NCBI GenBank assembly: GCA_023376005.1
Contig: CM042157.1
Coordinates: 93,113,660 to 93,177,659, forward strand
DNA length: 64,000 nucleotides
Source of the DNA: Doryteuthis pealeii
Taxonomy: Eukaryota; Mollusca; Cephalopoda; Myopsida; Loliginidae
Reading direction: 5' to 3'
This document shows, one piece after another, positions 23,152-35,181 of this stretch. Each line of letters starts with the position of its first letter. Within the stretch, counting starts at the first letter, position 1. A model generated the notes under the pieces. It searched no databases. It was not told where the DNA came from and saw nothing but the letters and a program-made list of their open reading frames with translations. The position numbers were made by a program, and so were the translations under genes.

Positions 23152-23843
23152 AAATTCGTAAAATATAAAAGAAATAAAAGAAATAAAAGATATAATGTGT
23201 CTCAGCAAATTTGGAGTCAGTACAATTCGGAAACAAAAAAGAGGGGGAAAAAAAGAAAAGGTTGAACAATTTTGGTTCAGGTTTTCTAAAATGTCATAGT
23301 AAAATACTCAAATAAGTCGCATCGATTTTTGACAGATGCATGAAATGCAACACCTAGTCTCCGTTTTTGTTTCAAACTTAAAGCCCAAAAACGTGTTAAA
23401 GAATTTCCAATTTGACTTTAATCAATATGTATAATCATAAAAGGAAAATTGTCAGTTCACTTCTGTTTCAAAAAACATTTTCCCAATCTTTTAGATGACA
23501 CTGATCTCTCTGATGTATAGTACTAAATTGTAAGATATGCATTTTCTATTTCCTATCAAGTGACTTAGAATCGTGCTCATTGGTATGGCCTGCAAGGGGA
23601 CGAGAACTTTTCCTAAAAAGCAAAAAAAACAACAAAAAAAAAAATCAGGGTCCTAGGGATGTCATGAAACTATACTCTGATAGTGAAGACTCCTGTTCAA
23701 CCAAGTACAAAAGTGTAGAGTGTCCCTTATTGCCGTCCACTCACAGGTCCACTAATTGGTAGTACCTGTTAAGACGCAACTATAGATGCCACACACAACA
23801 CACAGCACACAACACACACACACACACACACACAACAACAAGG

Positions 23844-24103
23844 GGCCGGTAGCTCAAGTCCGTAGAGCGTTCGGCTAGAAACCTACAATGTTCCTAGTTC
23901 GATACCGGTCCTCGCCGACTCAGCGTATGAGTTTAGCATATTTGAATATGTGCGGTAAATAAGGAGGCGATGTAAGGTGTGGCGCTCCCACCCAGATGCC
24001 TTAAAAAAACAAATCTCCTTGGTCTAGCGCTATGGAAAAGGGGATAGACTCCTCGCTGACTGCTGATACGACTTTAGGGCTGCCCGACGAACTTTACTAT
24101 AAA

Positions 24104-24107
<4 letters not shown>
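23844..24107 (+). mobile_element. tRNA-derived SINE, family S1, full length
   Basis: The tRNA-like head GGGGCCGGTAGCTCAAG carries an A box and AGTTCGATACC a B box. The tRNA-unrelated body contains GACTCAGCGTATGAG and CTTGGTCTAGCGCTATGG. The 3' end runs into (TA)n. Other copies are at 18930-19175, 46376-46590 and 49130-49255, all on the minus strand. Confidence 0.75.
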
Positions 24108-24141
<34 letters not shown>

Positions 24142-24164
24142 TGACATGAAAGTGAGAGCTCCAG

Positions 24165-24265
24165 TTCATGTAGAGTATCCTTTATGGCCTTTACTCACAG
24201 GTCAACTCTGACCAGGAGTGGTAGTACCTGGTAGAGAACCCATCTATGGTTCAAAATAAACCTGT
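24165..24265 (+). repeat. Partial copy of dispersed repeat family D
   Basis: The diagnostic block TCTGACCAGGAGTGGTAGTA is followed by CCTG and CCCATCTATGG. Related copies lie at 23690-23775 (+), 28495-28720 (minus), 35085-35140 (+), 36615-36850 (minus), 56880-56990 (+) and 60690-60975 (+). Confidence 0.7.
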
Positions 24266-24686
24266 TTTAATCATTGTATTAAATAGGAATACTTAGTACC
24301 CAATAGGACTGGGACATTCTTTTATATTAAAGAATAAATCACGTGAAGCTATATAACTGTGGCAAACAAATGACTATTATTGAATAGAAACAACACTGTT
24401 TTTACAAAAAAATATTTTTTGTCTGAGGCAAGATGTGAATAGTGTTTTTTTTTTACTAATTTGGGTGTGCTGAATTCATTTATATAACAGTTTTTGCTCT
24501 ATCACTTCTAGTTTTCTGTCTTTTAAAATAGTCTCCATTTTAGTATATAACAGAGTATATATATATACGTGCTTATTTCAGTAGTTGCAGCAGCTATTAC
24601 AGATACAGGATAGATAAAGAAAATTGACGGAAATAAATATACTTGCATGACACAATGTACACATTCCATAGTAACCGCAGACAGTT

Positions 24687-25250
24687 AAGAAGTGTAGTTT
24701 TCCTCTAAGATGATGCTGCTGTATTTTGCCTCCGGGATGTCACGCAAGAGCATCCAGCAGAAGTCTCCCATCTTGACGGGGTTCCACTTGCCTTGGGTAG
24801 TTGCTCTCCATCTTCGTATGTCTTGGTGGAATCCTTTCTCCGAGCTCATCACTCACTGCTCCAAGGTTTGAGGGAAGAAAGTTGAGGTGGGAATGGAGAA
24901 AATGAATTTTGAGTGCCAATTCGGCATCCATATCCTCATAATCTTAGCAACTTCTCAATACAGGCTTGGTAATTTGGTACGCATGTGTTTACCAGGAAGC
25001 CACTACAGACTGACTTAAATGCTTCCCATGCTCTCAGTTTCTTTAAGGTAAGAAGCTCCTTAAAATCAGTATCCTTCAGCACTTCTCGGATCTGAGGTCC
25101 GACAAAGATGTCCTCTTTGAGCTTAGCAGCACTGAGATCTGGGAACACTGTACACAAGTTGTTTGAAGGGCAGCACCATTTTTGTCCATGGCCTTCATGA
25201 AATTCTTCATCAACCAGCTTGATGTGAAGAGGGGGAAAGAGCACCTAAAT
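24687..25250 (-). pseudogene. C-terminal relic of a transposon-associated protein family
   Basis: Conceptual translation on the minus strand gives, in order but across frameshifts: LFPPLHIKL, MKNFMKAMDKNGAA, FPDLSAAKLKEDIFVGPQIR, ELLTLKKLRAWEAFKSVCSG, NYQACIEKLL, LKIHFLHSHLNFLPSNLGAV, SDELGER, QGKWNPVKMGDFCWMLLRDI and PEAKYSSIILEENYTS before a stop near 24687. I recognise this block order from memory as the C-terminus of an uncharacterised repetitive protein family seen in many invertebrates. That identification is not checked by search. At least three frameshifts make it a pseudogene, although assembly indels could add some. N-terminal relics of what appears to be the same family lie on the same strand at 29.4-30.4 kb. 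Function of the family is unknown to me. Confidence 0.6.
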
Positions 25251-25619
25251 TCATGTCAACCAGAGGATTCCTCTTTGACGCTGTGTTCGCTGTGAATTGA
25301 AACGTGTGGCTACGCTAAACTGCCCAAATCCGTCTTGATATATAGCTATATATATATAATGTCATGCTATCACTTTACATTTATTGCATAATAACTAAAA
25401 AAAGAAAGACATAAGTCACACCAATATTAGAAATTAACCCTGAATGCATATACGCCTTTATGTAGCAGTTGTGTACAAAATGTACAGTATGCATATCTAA
25501 AAAAAACTAGAGGAGATGAGTAAACGGATTTCAAACTGAATTCAGCTGCACCCCAAATTAGGTTAAAACAGCTATTTTTGTACTTGCCTCAATTTCTTTG
25601 TAACCAGTGTAATTATTTT

Positions 25620-26000
25620 GTAATTATGAATAGTTACTTGAAGCTATAATTTTTGCAAAAAATTAGTTACTGAAAGGATTAGTTCTTGAAACCATATATA
25701 AATTAAATATAAATAATTACTTGAAACTATATGAATATTAGATATGGAATACTTGAAACATATAATTCTGTGTACAAACAAATTAATATCATTAAATATA
25801 AATAATACTTGAAACTAATATGAATATTAGATAGGAATACTTGAAACCCCATATAATGTGTAACAAACAAATTATTATCATTAAATATAATAATTACTTG
25901 AAACTATATGAATATTAGATAGAATACTTGAAACGTTATAACTTTGTGGCAAATCATTTGCTTTAGATAGGAATCCTTGATATCATATAACTGTGCATAA
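25620..26000. repeat. Tandem repeat, unit about 88 bp
   Basis: ATTACTTGAAACTATATGAA, TATTAGATA and AATACTTGAAAC recur with ACAAACAAATTATTATCATT. Units start near 25713, 25800 and 25890, with decayed units on each side. Confidence 0.75.
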
Positions 26001-26049
26001 TCTCTAAACAAACAACTACATAAAAATGTAAATATAAAATGTACAATAA

Positions 26050-26485
26050 ACCCGATTTGCCCATTGACAATGTCCTCCTTCTGTATGACAATGCTTGACC
26101 ACACCAAAGCATCAGAAAAGGAAAAATCGCCCATTCGGGTGGACAACTTTACTCGCATCCTCCATATTCACTTGCACCCTTAGACTATCATCTCTTCGGC
26201 CACATGAAAGAGTTTTTGAGAGGCAAACATTTTTTCCAGTAAAGAGGATAAAATCCGTTGTGAAGAGTGGCTCAAGAAACAGTCAACAGATTTTACGGAG
26301 CAGTGATACATGCCTCTTGTTTGAAAGTGGAACATTGCTATTGAGAGAAACCGGTGACTATGTGAAGAAATAGGGATGTGATCCACAAAGGACCAGCTTG
26401 ATTTTTGAATATATGATACATGTCTTGTGTTGGTAATTATACCTGTCCTAAACAAAATGGCATTACTTTTTGGAACAACCTCGTA
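26050..26485 (+). pseudogene. Mariner-like transposase C-terminal relic with right terminal repeat
   Basis: Broken frames read LLLYDNA (second catalytic Asp block) followed by a stop, then HPPYSLAPLDYHLFGHMKEF (third catalytic Asp block) and LRGKHFF. The 3' part aligns with the fragment at 50.4 kb, including GTGATCCACA and GGACCAGCTT after the stop. The end CATTACTTTTTGGAACAACC TCGTA (26461-26485) resembles a mariner terminal inverted repeat and is followed by TA-like sequence. Stops and frameshifts rule out activity. The N-terminal half is missing. Confidence 0.75.
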
Positions 26486-26638
26486 TGTTTATTCCTTGAC
26501 CACCATTATATTAACCTTTTGCGCCGATTCTTATCCTCTGTTCTTTATTAATGTGACCGATTCAGGTTTTGAAATTAAAAGAAGAAGAAAAGAAGAAGAA
26601 AAAAATTCGTAAATGTAAATCGCCGGGTGACTCCGATC

Positions 26639-27785
26639 GTTGGGTCCAGAGCAGATTCAAACAGATGGGTGATCCGGAAATGACCATATCAGGAGGTGAA
26701 GAATCTCAAGTAGGTTAGGAAAGAACTCCCGCAGATCGGCGGTGGCGTCTAGACAAGTCTTTGATGTGATCAGACTTAAGTCGCGCGAAGTCATTAAACT
26801 TGTGTTGCCTTCGGCCTGAGAAAAGCGTTTTTATCGTTTTCCTTTTCTAACTCGAGAAGGATAAAACCCCGTTGTTTGGAAAATTTATAGGAAGAATTAA
26901 AAACCTATATTTTTTCTAAGACCAACACATGTTTTGGAGACCACTTGAAAAATGGCCGAAGAGAATCTTTTTAATTGTTTTCCTTTTCCCACTTAGGAAG
27001 AAGATAACTTCTTTTTGTTTTTGGAAATGGCCGGAAAAGAAAATCAAAATGTAATAAAAAAAAAAACATCAAGTAGCCGGAAGAATTGAAGCCCCTGTCG
27101 GATTTGGTGGAAGTGAATTCGATTGGCTGGTTGGAACTAAGAAGAGGGCGGTTACTGCAGAGTGGAGGCGCAGAGAAATTCCTAATATCTTCATGCCGGA
27201 CCAGTAAATAAAAATTGTTCTGATTGAAATATTATTTAACTCAGACGTTTTTGGTTTGAGGGGAGATGAAACCAGAACCAGGCTGGCGAGCAGACGAAGT
27301 TGTGATTGCTTTAAGAATCACAATGAGCGGTCGGGCTAGCCGAAGAGGATTAACGCAAATACTGAGCGCCGAGAGTAGCTGACTTCAGCTAAAGACCATA
27401 TTTGAAGACTTAGTCAACTTACAAACTGTTTTGCACAATACTTTGCAGAAGACCAGAAGTTATTAAATTACGAGTCCATCACTCCCACAAGTCTTGAGAA
27501 ATAATGTTTGTATTCTTTTGTTATTTGAATATAAATTTTGTTAAGTTTGAAGAAAAAGAGTCGTTTTTTTATGTGACACTAGGCCGCCGTTAACCTTGGA
27601 AAATCAGTTTCCTATAGCAGATTTCTAGTCGTTTGAATCTTAACACAACGTGGGCATTCAGCTAGACTTTCGGCAAATATAGAGACGCTGCAATCCTTGG
27701 TTGATGCAGAAAAACCGATCTTGACGGCCAATTTCGGAATTCTGTGAGCCTTTAGCTCGGTAGCGACCGACGGTTATATTTGGTG
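26639..27785 (+). repeat. LTR-like repeat, copy 1
   Basis: It aligns over about 1 kb with an inverted copy at 39545-40590. Shared blocks are GGCCGCCGTTAACCTTGGAA, GTGGGCATTC and ACTTTCGGCAAATATAGAG. Just past the shared part it reads TTTGGTGCCGTAAACG, which looks like an LTR retrotransposon primer-binding site (BEL/Pao or Gypsy style). No gag or pol was found beside it. The LTR assignment is inference. Confidence 0.5.
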
Positions 27786-28494
27786 CCGTAAACGACCAGG
27801 ATTTTTTCTTCGACCGGACTGTGACCACAATGGAAAAAAACCCAAGAAACCACCCCAGGAACCCAGACAGCAAGGACGCTGGAACATTGAGACCCGGCAA
27901 CCCAGGAGCTTTGAACGAGACGACAGTTTTTTAAAGAAAGACAAAAACAAAAGAGACTCTAGTCTTTGACTTAAAAAAAAGATTCTGAGAGAACCAACAA
28001 CCCAGTAATGTTTAGTTATTAGCTTCTTTGTTACTTTTTCGGGTTTAAGGAAGGAAATGAATTAAACTGATAAATTCTCTAATAAGGAATTAAGAACTGA
28101 ATTTTGTCGTATGTACAAAAAAGTTTTAGAATAAATAAATGAAAAAACACTATTATAAAACCCCCGCAAAAAATTGTAATACGGACAATTGTAAAATATT
28201 TAATTCTCATCATTTGTTACATTAAACGAATACCTTTGTATCATGATTGTTTTAAACATGTAAACAACAAAAAGAATCGCCAAATCTTTAATAAACGAAC
28301 ACTTTCGAATGAATCAGTATGTTACAAAGAATGTTTCTCCAAATAAAGGCACATAGATTTTACAACATGTTAACCCTTGAGTGATTTAATGCTGAAGTCC
28401 TGTTTGTTTTATTCATTATTATTAGGATATATGGTGTTTTATTTTATTCATTATTAGTGGGTTTTTAAAAACTCATTTTTTGTTCATTTACCCC

Positions 28495-28720
28495 ATAGGT
28501 GGGACTCTAACAGGTACTACCACTCCAGGTCAAAGTGGACCCTGGAGTAATGGCAATACAGGGGTAATCCACACTTTAAAAAACTCCAGTATGAAAACCT
28601 CACCACAAGAGGCAGTTTAACGTCATACTGAGACACTAAGACCCTCAGCCAACGCCTTTTAGCACATCTATGATAAAAAGGGATGGTAGTTTGCCAGAGC
28701 AATACAGTCGTATAAAATAA
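28495..28720 (-). repeat. Dispersed repeat family D
   Basis: Reverse complement of the family D block: TGGAGTGGTAGTACCTGTTA and the upstream half with CTGAGGGTCTTAGTGTCTC. It aligns with 60690-60975. Confidence 0.7.
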
Positions 28721-29012
28721 TCATATAGGTTGTTGGTCTTGACGGGACCAGACGATTGGTTGGGATGGGGGCCTTTCCGATCGACCTAGCCCAAGTAAGG
28801 ATCAAAGTGTAGGTGTATTTTTTATGCGGGGAGGATGTTGCGTAGGTTGAGTGGTTGTCACGAAGGAGTAAGGAGGTCACGAAGAGCAGCCACCCCCATA
28901 GCGCTAAGAAGGTCATAGAGATAATACCATCAACAGCAATTACCGCGTATATAAAGATGTCAAAAAAGACAGAACGGCCATTCTATTCGCTCTGATTAAG
29001 GGGAGTAACATC

Positions 29013-29320
29013 TGTTACAATCTTATGGGCCATCCTGTAGGCCTTAAGCAAGAGCACTTGTCCAGTGGAATTGGATCCTTGGTAATCTGCCGATAAAGAA
29101 TCCTTTGGTTCTTCTGGTAAAGAATCCTCAGTTCCTTCGTCAATGGTTGTAAGTTCCTCCTCAATGATTGCAAGTGAACTGTGGCAAGTATCAGTGTTTA
29201 AGTAGTGAATCAGCCACGCATTATGGTTGTTGATTGGCCGGATGAATAAACCACGTGACCATGGCTAGTCTATAAATCCAGGTGGGGAATTGGAGCAGAC
29301 CGTATATACACAATATTCCA
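29013..29320 (-). mobile_element. Small LTR-like element (solo LTR?), copy 1
   Basis: On the minus strand it starts TGGAATATTG and ends GTAACA. It aligns with 55734-55990: TTTATAGACTAG, GGTCACGTGG, CAATCAACA, CAAAGGATTCTTTATC and GGATGGCCCATAA. The TG...CA ends suggest an LTR. No target duplication is evident here, unlike the 55.7-kb copy. Confidence 0.55.
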
Positions 29321-29439
29321 AAAACACCCCCGAAATATTACGAAACAAAACGAAACTTAACATTAAAAAACTGAGTTTCTTATATTTCACACCTAATGCT
29401 TCATACTAAATCCCAAATGATATATAATATAGACATATA

Positions 29440-29650
29440 AAAAAAAGTCATGCAGCATTTCTTCACGGTTATGACATACAATATGAGGGACCCATTCCTT
29501 GTGTTGGTTACCAAGAATAAGTCAGAAGTACACTTTATAGGTTCGCTTCACAAACAATGTTATATTGCGCCTTTGAAAAATAAGCGTGAAGTATCCACAA
29601 ATATAGCAGAAAATACATCCGGGTTGTTCACACATTCATGTCTCCTTTGA
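29440..29650 (-). pseudogene. N-terminal relic, transposon-associated protein family, copy 2
   Basis: It is a duplicate, about 90% identical, of part of the 29720-30395 relic. Minus-strand conceptual translation reads NNPDVFCYICGYFTLIFQRR, then ITLFVKRTYKVYF, stop, LGNQHKEWVPHIVCHN. It is cut off at about 29440 before the second cysteine pair is complete. Confidence 0.5.
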
Positions 29651-29719
29651 CAGAAGAATAATAGATATCCCTTATAATATATATATATATATTTATTATA
29701 TATTATATATTATACAAAA

Positions 29720-30395
29720 ATAACGTAAAAATGTGACTTGGATTGGGACGAGCCGACCTTCCCTTGCACAACCGCCTGTGATCCACTGACTATCGACGGT
29801 AAGTCTGCTTTATTTAAAGCAAGAGGTAGGCTCGAAAAAGTCCTTTCCACGATTTTTGGTCGGAAATCCATATTCTGTTTCTAATATTATTTTTTATTTC
29901 TAGGATGCGCGAGCCTGGGTGCGCAAAGATGAAAATTCGTCACTTGATTTAGTGCCTCAGACTGTTTACATCCGGTTGGGATTCTCTTCATTGCGGTGTG
30001 GGCGGATTGAATTTGCTGAAGTAGTGAATTGAGAGGGCGAAAACTTAATATTTTGTATTGACCAGACAAAAATAGAAGTCAGTTGTGTGGTCCTTCGGTT
30101 TCTGCCAGGTCATGGGAATTCCGAAAGGAAAAACCCGTACATTTCTCTTTTGTCCTGTCACGCAGTATTTCTTTACAGTTATGACATACAATATGAGGGG
30201 CCCATTCCTTGTTTTGGTCACCAAGAGTAAGTCAGAAGTACACTTTATAGGTTCGCTTCACAAACAATGTTATATTGCGCCTCTGACGAATAATTGTGAA
30301 GTATCCACAAATATAGCAGAAAATACATCTGGGTTGTTTACACATTGATGTCTACTTGTAGCCATGATCAAATTTGACAAAAAAAACCACACAAA
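29720..30395 (-). pseudogene. N-terminal relic, transposon-associated protein family, copy 1
   Basis: A minus-strand ATG at 30365 begins MATSRHQCVNNPDVF. After a one-base shift it reads FCYICGYFTIIRQRRNITLF and VKRTYKVYF, then a stop, LGDQNKEWAPHIVCHNCKEI and, after another shift, GIPMTWQKPKDHTTDFYFCL and VNTKY. CxxC followed by HxxCxxC is a likely zinc-binding arrangement. From memory this is the N-terminus of the same family whose C-terminus is seen at 24.7-25.2 kb. The order on the minus strand (N-terminal part first) is consistent with one broken element. Stops and frameshifts make it non-functional. Confidence 0.55.
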
Positions 30396-30639
30396 ATTAG
30401 ATATCCCTATTGATACCAGAAATGGATAAGTAATTTATTTAGGATAAAATGCGATGCCTTAAATTGCATAGAAACTGGAGTATACAGAACAAAATGGTTT
30501 CCATATTTGAAATCAGCAGATCAGAAATAGTAAAAAAACAGTGAAAATAACTCTTGCAACTGAGACTTAAAAAAAAATATTGTCCTGTGTTATCTAAGGC
30601 CATTTTGTAGGTTTTAAATAAAGTTTTAACCCTTTTAAC

Positions 30640-30800
30640 GGTTATCGTCGTATGGAATAGATCCAGGATGAGACTGTTTGCATTTCACATAGTGCTAATA
30701 CTCTGGTGAAAGGTATGGATCCAACTATTCCCCTCTCATAGTTATGGGTAAATAGTAGGGCAGACCTTAGTGAGGCAACTGGTCTAGGAGAAGGAAACAA
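30640..30800 (-). repeat. Dispersed SINE-like repeat, family C
   Basis: Inverted copy of the 2923-3140 block. Shared are GTTTCCTTCTCCTAGACC, CCCTACTATTTACCCATA, and the GTATTAGCACTATGTGAAAT end. Confidence 0.65.
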
Positions 30801-31139
30801 TTGCATGCACTTAAAAATTGAATTATTGGCTGCTGTAATTAATATCTCTTTGAACTTTTTGTATATTCTTCGATTTCGTGAATTGACGCATGTACACACA
30901 CCTCAAGTTGACGAGTACTCTTCTTCCTCCTCTTCTTGTAATATATAATCTGTCCACATCATTCCTCAGATCTAAGTCCTTGTACATCCTAATTTTCTCG
31001 TTCTGTGGTTCATGCATCGGAGTTCCTTTGCAGTCTAGTTAAAGTTTTTCGGTGTATCTTAACAAAGAGTTTTATTAATTTGATTAAGTACCCGCTGTTA
31101 TTAACTTACTCACTGTGATTATTTTACACAAATAATAAC

Positions 31140-32400
31140 AAGTGTGAACCCGTATTGTCACGGGGCCAAATGTGATAGTATCCTGGGATGCGGATACCAA
31201 ATGTGGTCCTATAAGTGCGTGTTGCCCTGCGGGTCACTTATAGATTGTTTGGACCTGCTCGTTCCGACCTCCTGTGCCCACGCTGTTCTGTTTGACCACA
31301 GGAAAGTTGAAGAAGAGCTGGTTCGGCTTTTCTTGGCTCTGGCTGTCTCTGAAAATGACCAAATTCACCAATGCTGCCAACGAGTCAACAATCGCAATGA
31401 ATACGAAACGCTTATTAACAATACAACAATACCTTTATTAATTATACAGTGATCAAAATCATGTACAACAACAAAGGGTGTCAATGTCGAAGACGATGTC
31501 GAAGTTTTGTGGATTGACTGGCGATATACAGCTAATTACTTTCTGGGTTCTGATATGGTCAAGTCAGGACTTTGAGTAGCAAGGTAGCAGGAAGTAGCGG
31601 CAAAGACGGTGGCACGGGCTCTGAGACGTAGCTATGGAAACCAGCTTTCGGGTCTGATCTGTTTCCTTTTCGGGTCTTCTTTTATGGGTCCCAGACCCGT
31701 GAACACACGGCTACGATTGGCCAGCCAATAGAAACACCAGACTAATAGAATTACAGTGAAAACATTGGGGAGGAGTACAAAAGCCCCTCCAGGTCGCATC
31801 TGATTGGACGGCCAATCAAATCATGACCCCCGGTGCACATCTTGGGGAGGCAGAAAACTCCACCCAGTTTTCTATGATTGGTGAACCATTCGATAATATT
31901 TTTATTATTGTGTAAATGGTCTTGTGCCAGACTTGCTTGTGATTTTCCACAGCATTTTCCATTAGAGTTAGCACTGGTGTGACCAGATCCAATTAAATTA
32001 TTGTTCTATTTATAAATCAAAATTTAAGATTAACCTTTTCAACTTCCTTTGCTGAGTAATTTTTGTACTTCGTTGACGCAAACTTTTGATTTGAACCTTT
32101 GAAGAAACCCAGTATAAAGACTGTGTGTCACCAGGTGCAATTTGTAATATTATTATTATTCGTTGTTTTCTTCTTTTTGTTTTACACTTCCTTACAAAGG
32201 ACTATAAACTTTAACTTTTAGTAAAATATCTTAATTATTCTTAAGTATCTAATTTAATATCGCCAGTCAATCATAAACATTATTATAGTGTTATACAAGT
32301 GTCTTTCACTGAAGTCCGAGTGTTTCTCGGAAAGGAAAGGACAGAGTGGCATGCAAGCGAGTAATATATCTATTCTCTTATATGGGCTTTTACAATTTTC
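31140..32400. other. Unassigned segment, possible LTR on minus strand
   Basis: The stretch is non-repetitive at first sight. Near 31150-31172 the minus strand reads ATTTGGCCCCGTGACAATAC, which resembles a primer-binding site after an LTR. No paired repeat or coding domain was found, so this is weak. Confidence 0.25.
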
Positions 32401-32577
32401 TACATCAGAGGAAGACACGTTATTGGCCTATAGTTGCTGGGGATGATTCTTTTTTGGGTGGGGTGGAGTGGGATCTTTCTGGATCAAGGTAATTTTCCCT
32501 TTCGACATCCATTCGGCTGCTTACGGTCAAGTCACGTTGAAAGCACCGGTTCCCGATAGATCACAGAGGATAAGCAT

Positions 32578-33130
32578 CAATGGGCCTGTTCAATACTTAG
32601 ATTGGTGACCATTTAAGCAACAGCAGGTACTATAAGTAACCACATATCAAAATGATTTGATTCGGCATTAAATGACCTGAAAAGGGTTAATATACTGTAA
32701 AACAAGACTGTGGAAAATAATATTACCTTATTTTCACTTTATGCAAATAAAGAAGATCATAAGTGAAAAACAATTACAGTTACATCCCTTTGACCATAGC
32801 AACAGAGCCCTAGGGTCCTAGCCATAACCTGATGAGAAACCTCATGTGATTGGCTAAGGGCCTTTGTCAGCGACCAATCAGAGCACACGTTACGAGGCTC
32901 AGTGATAACCGCCAATTTTGAGGCTGAATACCTTGAAATCAATCTCTTCCGCCGGGACCCTGGTCGAATCACGACGTAGTTTTTACACGGCATAGACGTT
33001 GGGGACGATAGGGTCTTTTGAACAGCATGGAATTGCCGCCGACGCGTAAAATCAAACAAAAGAACTAGCAAGACATTCTCCCTGATTCAGATAAGTCACG
33101 CTAGAGCATTATCTCGCAATTAGCAATTCA
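32578..33130 (+). repeat. SINE S2 fragment joined to LTR-like repeat family E
   Basis: 32578-32710 matches the 3' part of SINE S2 (AAGCAACAGCAGGTACTATA). 32735-33130 matches 37905-38560. Shared are GAAAATAATATTACC, TTGGCTAAGGGCCTTTGTCA, GCGACCAATCAGAGCACACG and AGCAAGACATTC. CCAAT-like boxes suggest a promoter-bearing LTR, but no terminal repeats were confirmed. Confidence 0.55.
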
Positions 33131-33703
33131 TATATTTCATTCATTTTACATACATTTTCTACTTGTGACCTTTGCAACTCATACTTTACATACATTTTCT
33201 ATTGTATTACATTGTAAAACTTACACACACATTTGTACCACAAGTTACACTTTGTATTTGTATTGTATCTTACGTCTTGCTTATTGTTGTGTCGTTAACC
33301 TATTCTTTACTCTTATCTGACTGTTTTCTTTATAAGACAACCAGCCAACCGTTCGGGTACGCTTGCTTATTTTGGCCATTTACTCAGTTGCAGAGATAAT
33401 CTGCCAGGTATGGACGTAAATGTTTTTTTAAAACCAGGATATATGTATATCATCATTATTGAAGTCAGTCAGTTAGACAGTCAACAATTGGTTTGACTGG
33501 CCAAGCCTAACCATGCAGTTACTAGTTCTCCAATGAACCCACTATAACAGCTTAAATAATTATTGCCACTACTGCCAGGAAGAGTCCATTAAGCTGAGGA
33601 GGTGTTTGACTGTTCCACTGTCCAATAGTTAACAATCTGTAACAGTCATTTCCAGACTGCAGGTTCAATCCTGGCTAAGGGTGAAAGTAACACAGAATAA
33701 CAA

Positions 33704-34080
33704 TTAACAGTATTCTACATCTCCCCTTCCTCCCCCTCTCCCATTGCGCAAGCGTGTCGGCCTTTGAGGAGAAATTAGTTCCTTTCGGCCAGGCTGATTA
33801 CAGGGGAGCAATCTTGACAATGCCCGGGGTATTTTCGTCGGCCTTGGTTTTGGGGGCGGAGTGACATTGGGTGATGCCAGGTCCCTAGTGTTGAGGTGTG
33901 GGGTGTTAGAGTTGGAGCCAATGGGATCAAGCATAGCACTAGGCAATGGCGTGGCTTTTTCAGGAAGCGTCGGTTTCTGAGTGTGATCCTACCTTTGTGT
34001 TTTACAGTTTGGTACTTTCTTGCGAGTTGCTCTTTGTGAGTGTACGAGTATGTCGGCCTCGGGGTCTTCTCCAAGTCCTT
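33704..34080 (-). pseudogene. Possible retrotransposon coding remnant, uncertain
   Basis: Two overlapping minus-strand frames can be joined. One gives SNSNTPHLNTRDLASPNV, PPPKPRPTKIPRALSRLL and RKELISPQRPTRLRNG. The proline- and arginine-rich style suggests an ORF1 or linker region of a retroelement. I cannot name a family. It lies next to, but opposite to, the reverse transcriptase relic at 34.2 kb. Confidence 0.3.
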
Positions 34081-34167
34081 TTTTCAGGTTATCAATCTAT
34101 TCAGCTGTTTTGTCATATTCTTTCTTTTCCAAAAGTTTTTGTCTCCTTTTCATTCGGATGTTCGTTT

Positions 34168-34936
34168 GAAGCAGGCGATATCCCGCACTGACTATCACAG
34201 ATGCAGACTACGCTGATGACCTTGCACTTCTTGCAGATACACCGACACAAACCTAGGCACAACTGCATAGCTGGAGAAGGCAGCAAAGAATATCGGCCTC
34301 TATGTGAACTCAGATAAAACTGAGTTCATATGTTTCAAAAAGAAAGGGGGCATCTCTACACTAAACGGTAAACCTCTAAAGCCAGTAGAACAATTCACAT
34401 ACCTAGGTAGTAATATCTCATCCACAGAAAGCGATGTTAATACACGAATAGGAAAGGCATGGTCGGCCACAAACAAATTATCAATCATATGGAAATCCGA
34501 TCTCACTGACAAGTTAAAGCGACAATTCTTCCAGGCTGTGGTTATATCAGTACTGCTGTATGGCTGCACCACTTGGACCCTAACAAGGCGCCTTGAGAAT
34601 AAGCTAGATGGGAGCTGCACGAGAATGTTGCGTGCTTTCTTGAACAAATCATGGAAACAACACCCCACAAGGAAACAGCTGTATGGCCACCTGCCCCTCA
34701 TCTTACAAACCATGCAAATGAGACGGACAAGGCATGCTGGACACTGCTGGAGAAGCAAAGACGAGCTCATAAGCGACGTTCTCCTGTGGAAACCAACACA
34801 TGGGCATGCTAGTGTGGGCCGCCCACCAAGGACCTACATTGACCAACTCTGCGAGGGTGCTGGATGCTGCGTGGAGGACCTTCCTGGATCAATGAATGAT
34901 AGGGAGGGTTGGCGAGAGATTGTTATGGATATCCGT
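34168..34936 (+). pseudogene. Non-LTR retrotransposon reverse transcriptase, C-terminal part
   Basis: TDADYADDLALLADTP with the catalytic YADD box (34209-34220) lies in one frame. A TAG follows at 34254 and a shift leads into an open frame from 34304. Clear blocks are VNSDKTEFICFKKK, FTYLGSNISSTESDVNTRIG, SVLLYGCTTWTLTRRLENKL, RMLRAFLNKSWKQHPTRKQ, RTRHAGHCWRSKDELISDVL and GRPPRTYIDQLCEGAGCC, ending in MNDREGWREIVMDIRAE. This is the palm end, thumb and C-terminal region of a LINE polymerase. Most of the protein (endonuclease, fingers) is absent, so the copy is 5'-truncated. It is closely related to the minus-strand copy at 48346-49122. Confidence 0.85.
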
Positions 34937-35181
34937 GCTGAAGTTCCTGATTTGTTTTTTGTTTGTTTCTGTCCCTCTATTCTTTCGTGAATATCTTTTG
35001 GTTAATTTCTTCCAGTTGTATTGTCAGTATTATTTACTGTTGTCTTTTTTCAGTCTTTTCATTCCATCGCATCCTTGGGCTTCCACTCTGACCTGGAGCG
35101 GTAGTACCTGTTTGGGTCCCGTCAAAGGGTCAAATAGATTTCTTTGTCAGTATATTATTTCTACCAGTTTATTGATACACA

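Noticed and set aside
23815..23840. CRISPR-like short repeats
   Set aside because: Plain (CA)n; the repeats are contiguous with no spacers, and the genome is eukaryotic.
32828..32850. CTGATGAGAAACCTC as a hammerhead core
   Set aside because: GAAA follows the core with no room for stem II. The same holds for 37990.
34304..34990. The full 228-codon frame as an intact gene
   Set aside because: It is only the C-terminal part of a reverse transcriptase. The YADD box lies upstream in another frame behind a stop, and the last 18 codons leave the family sequence.
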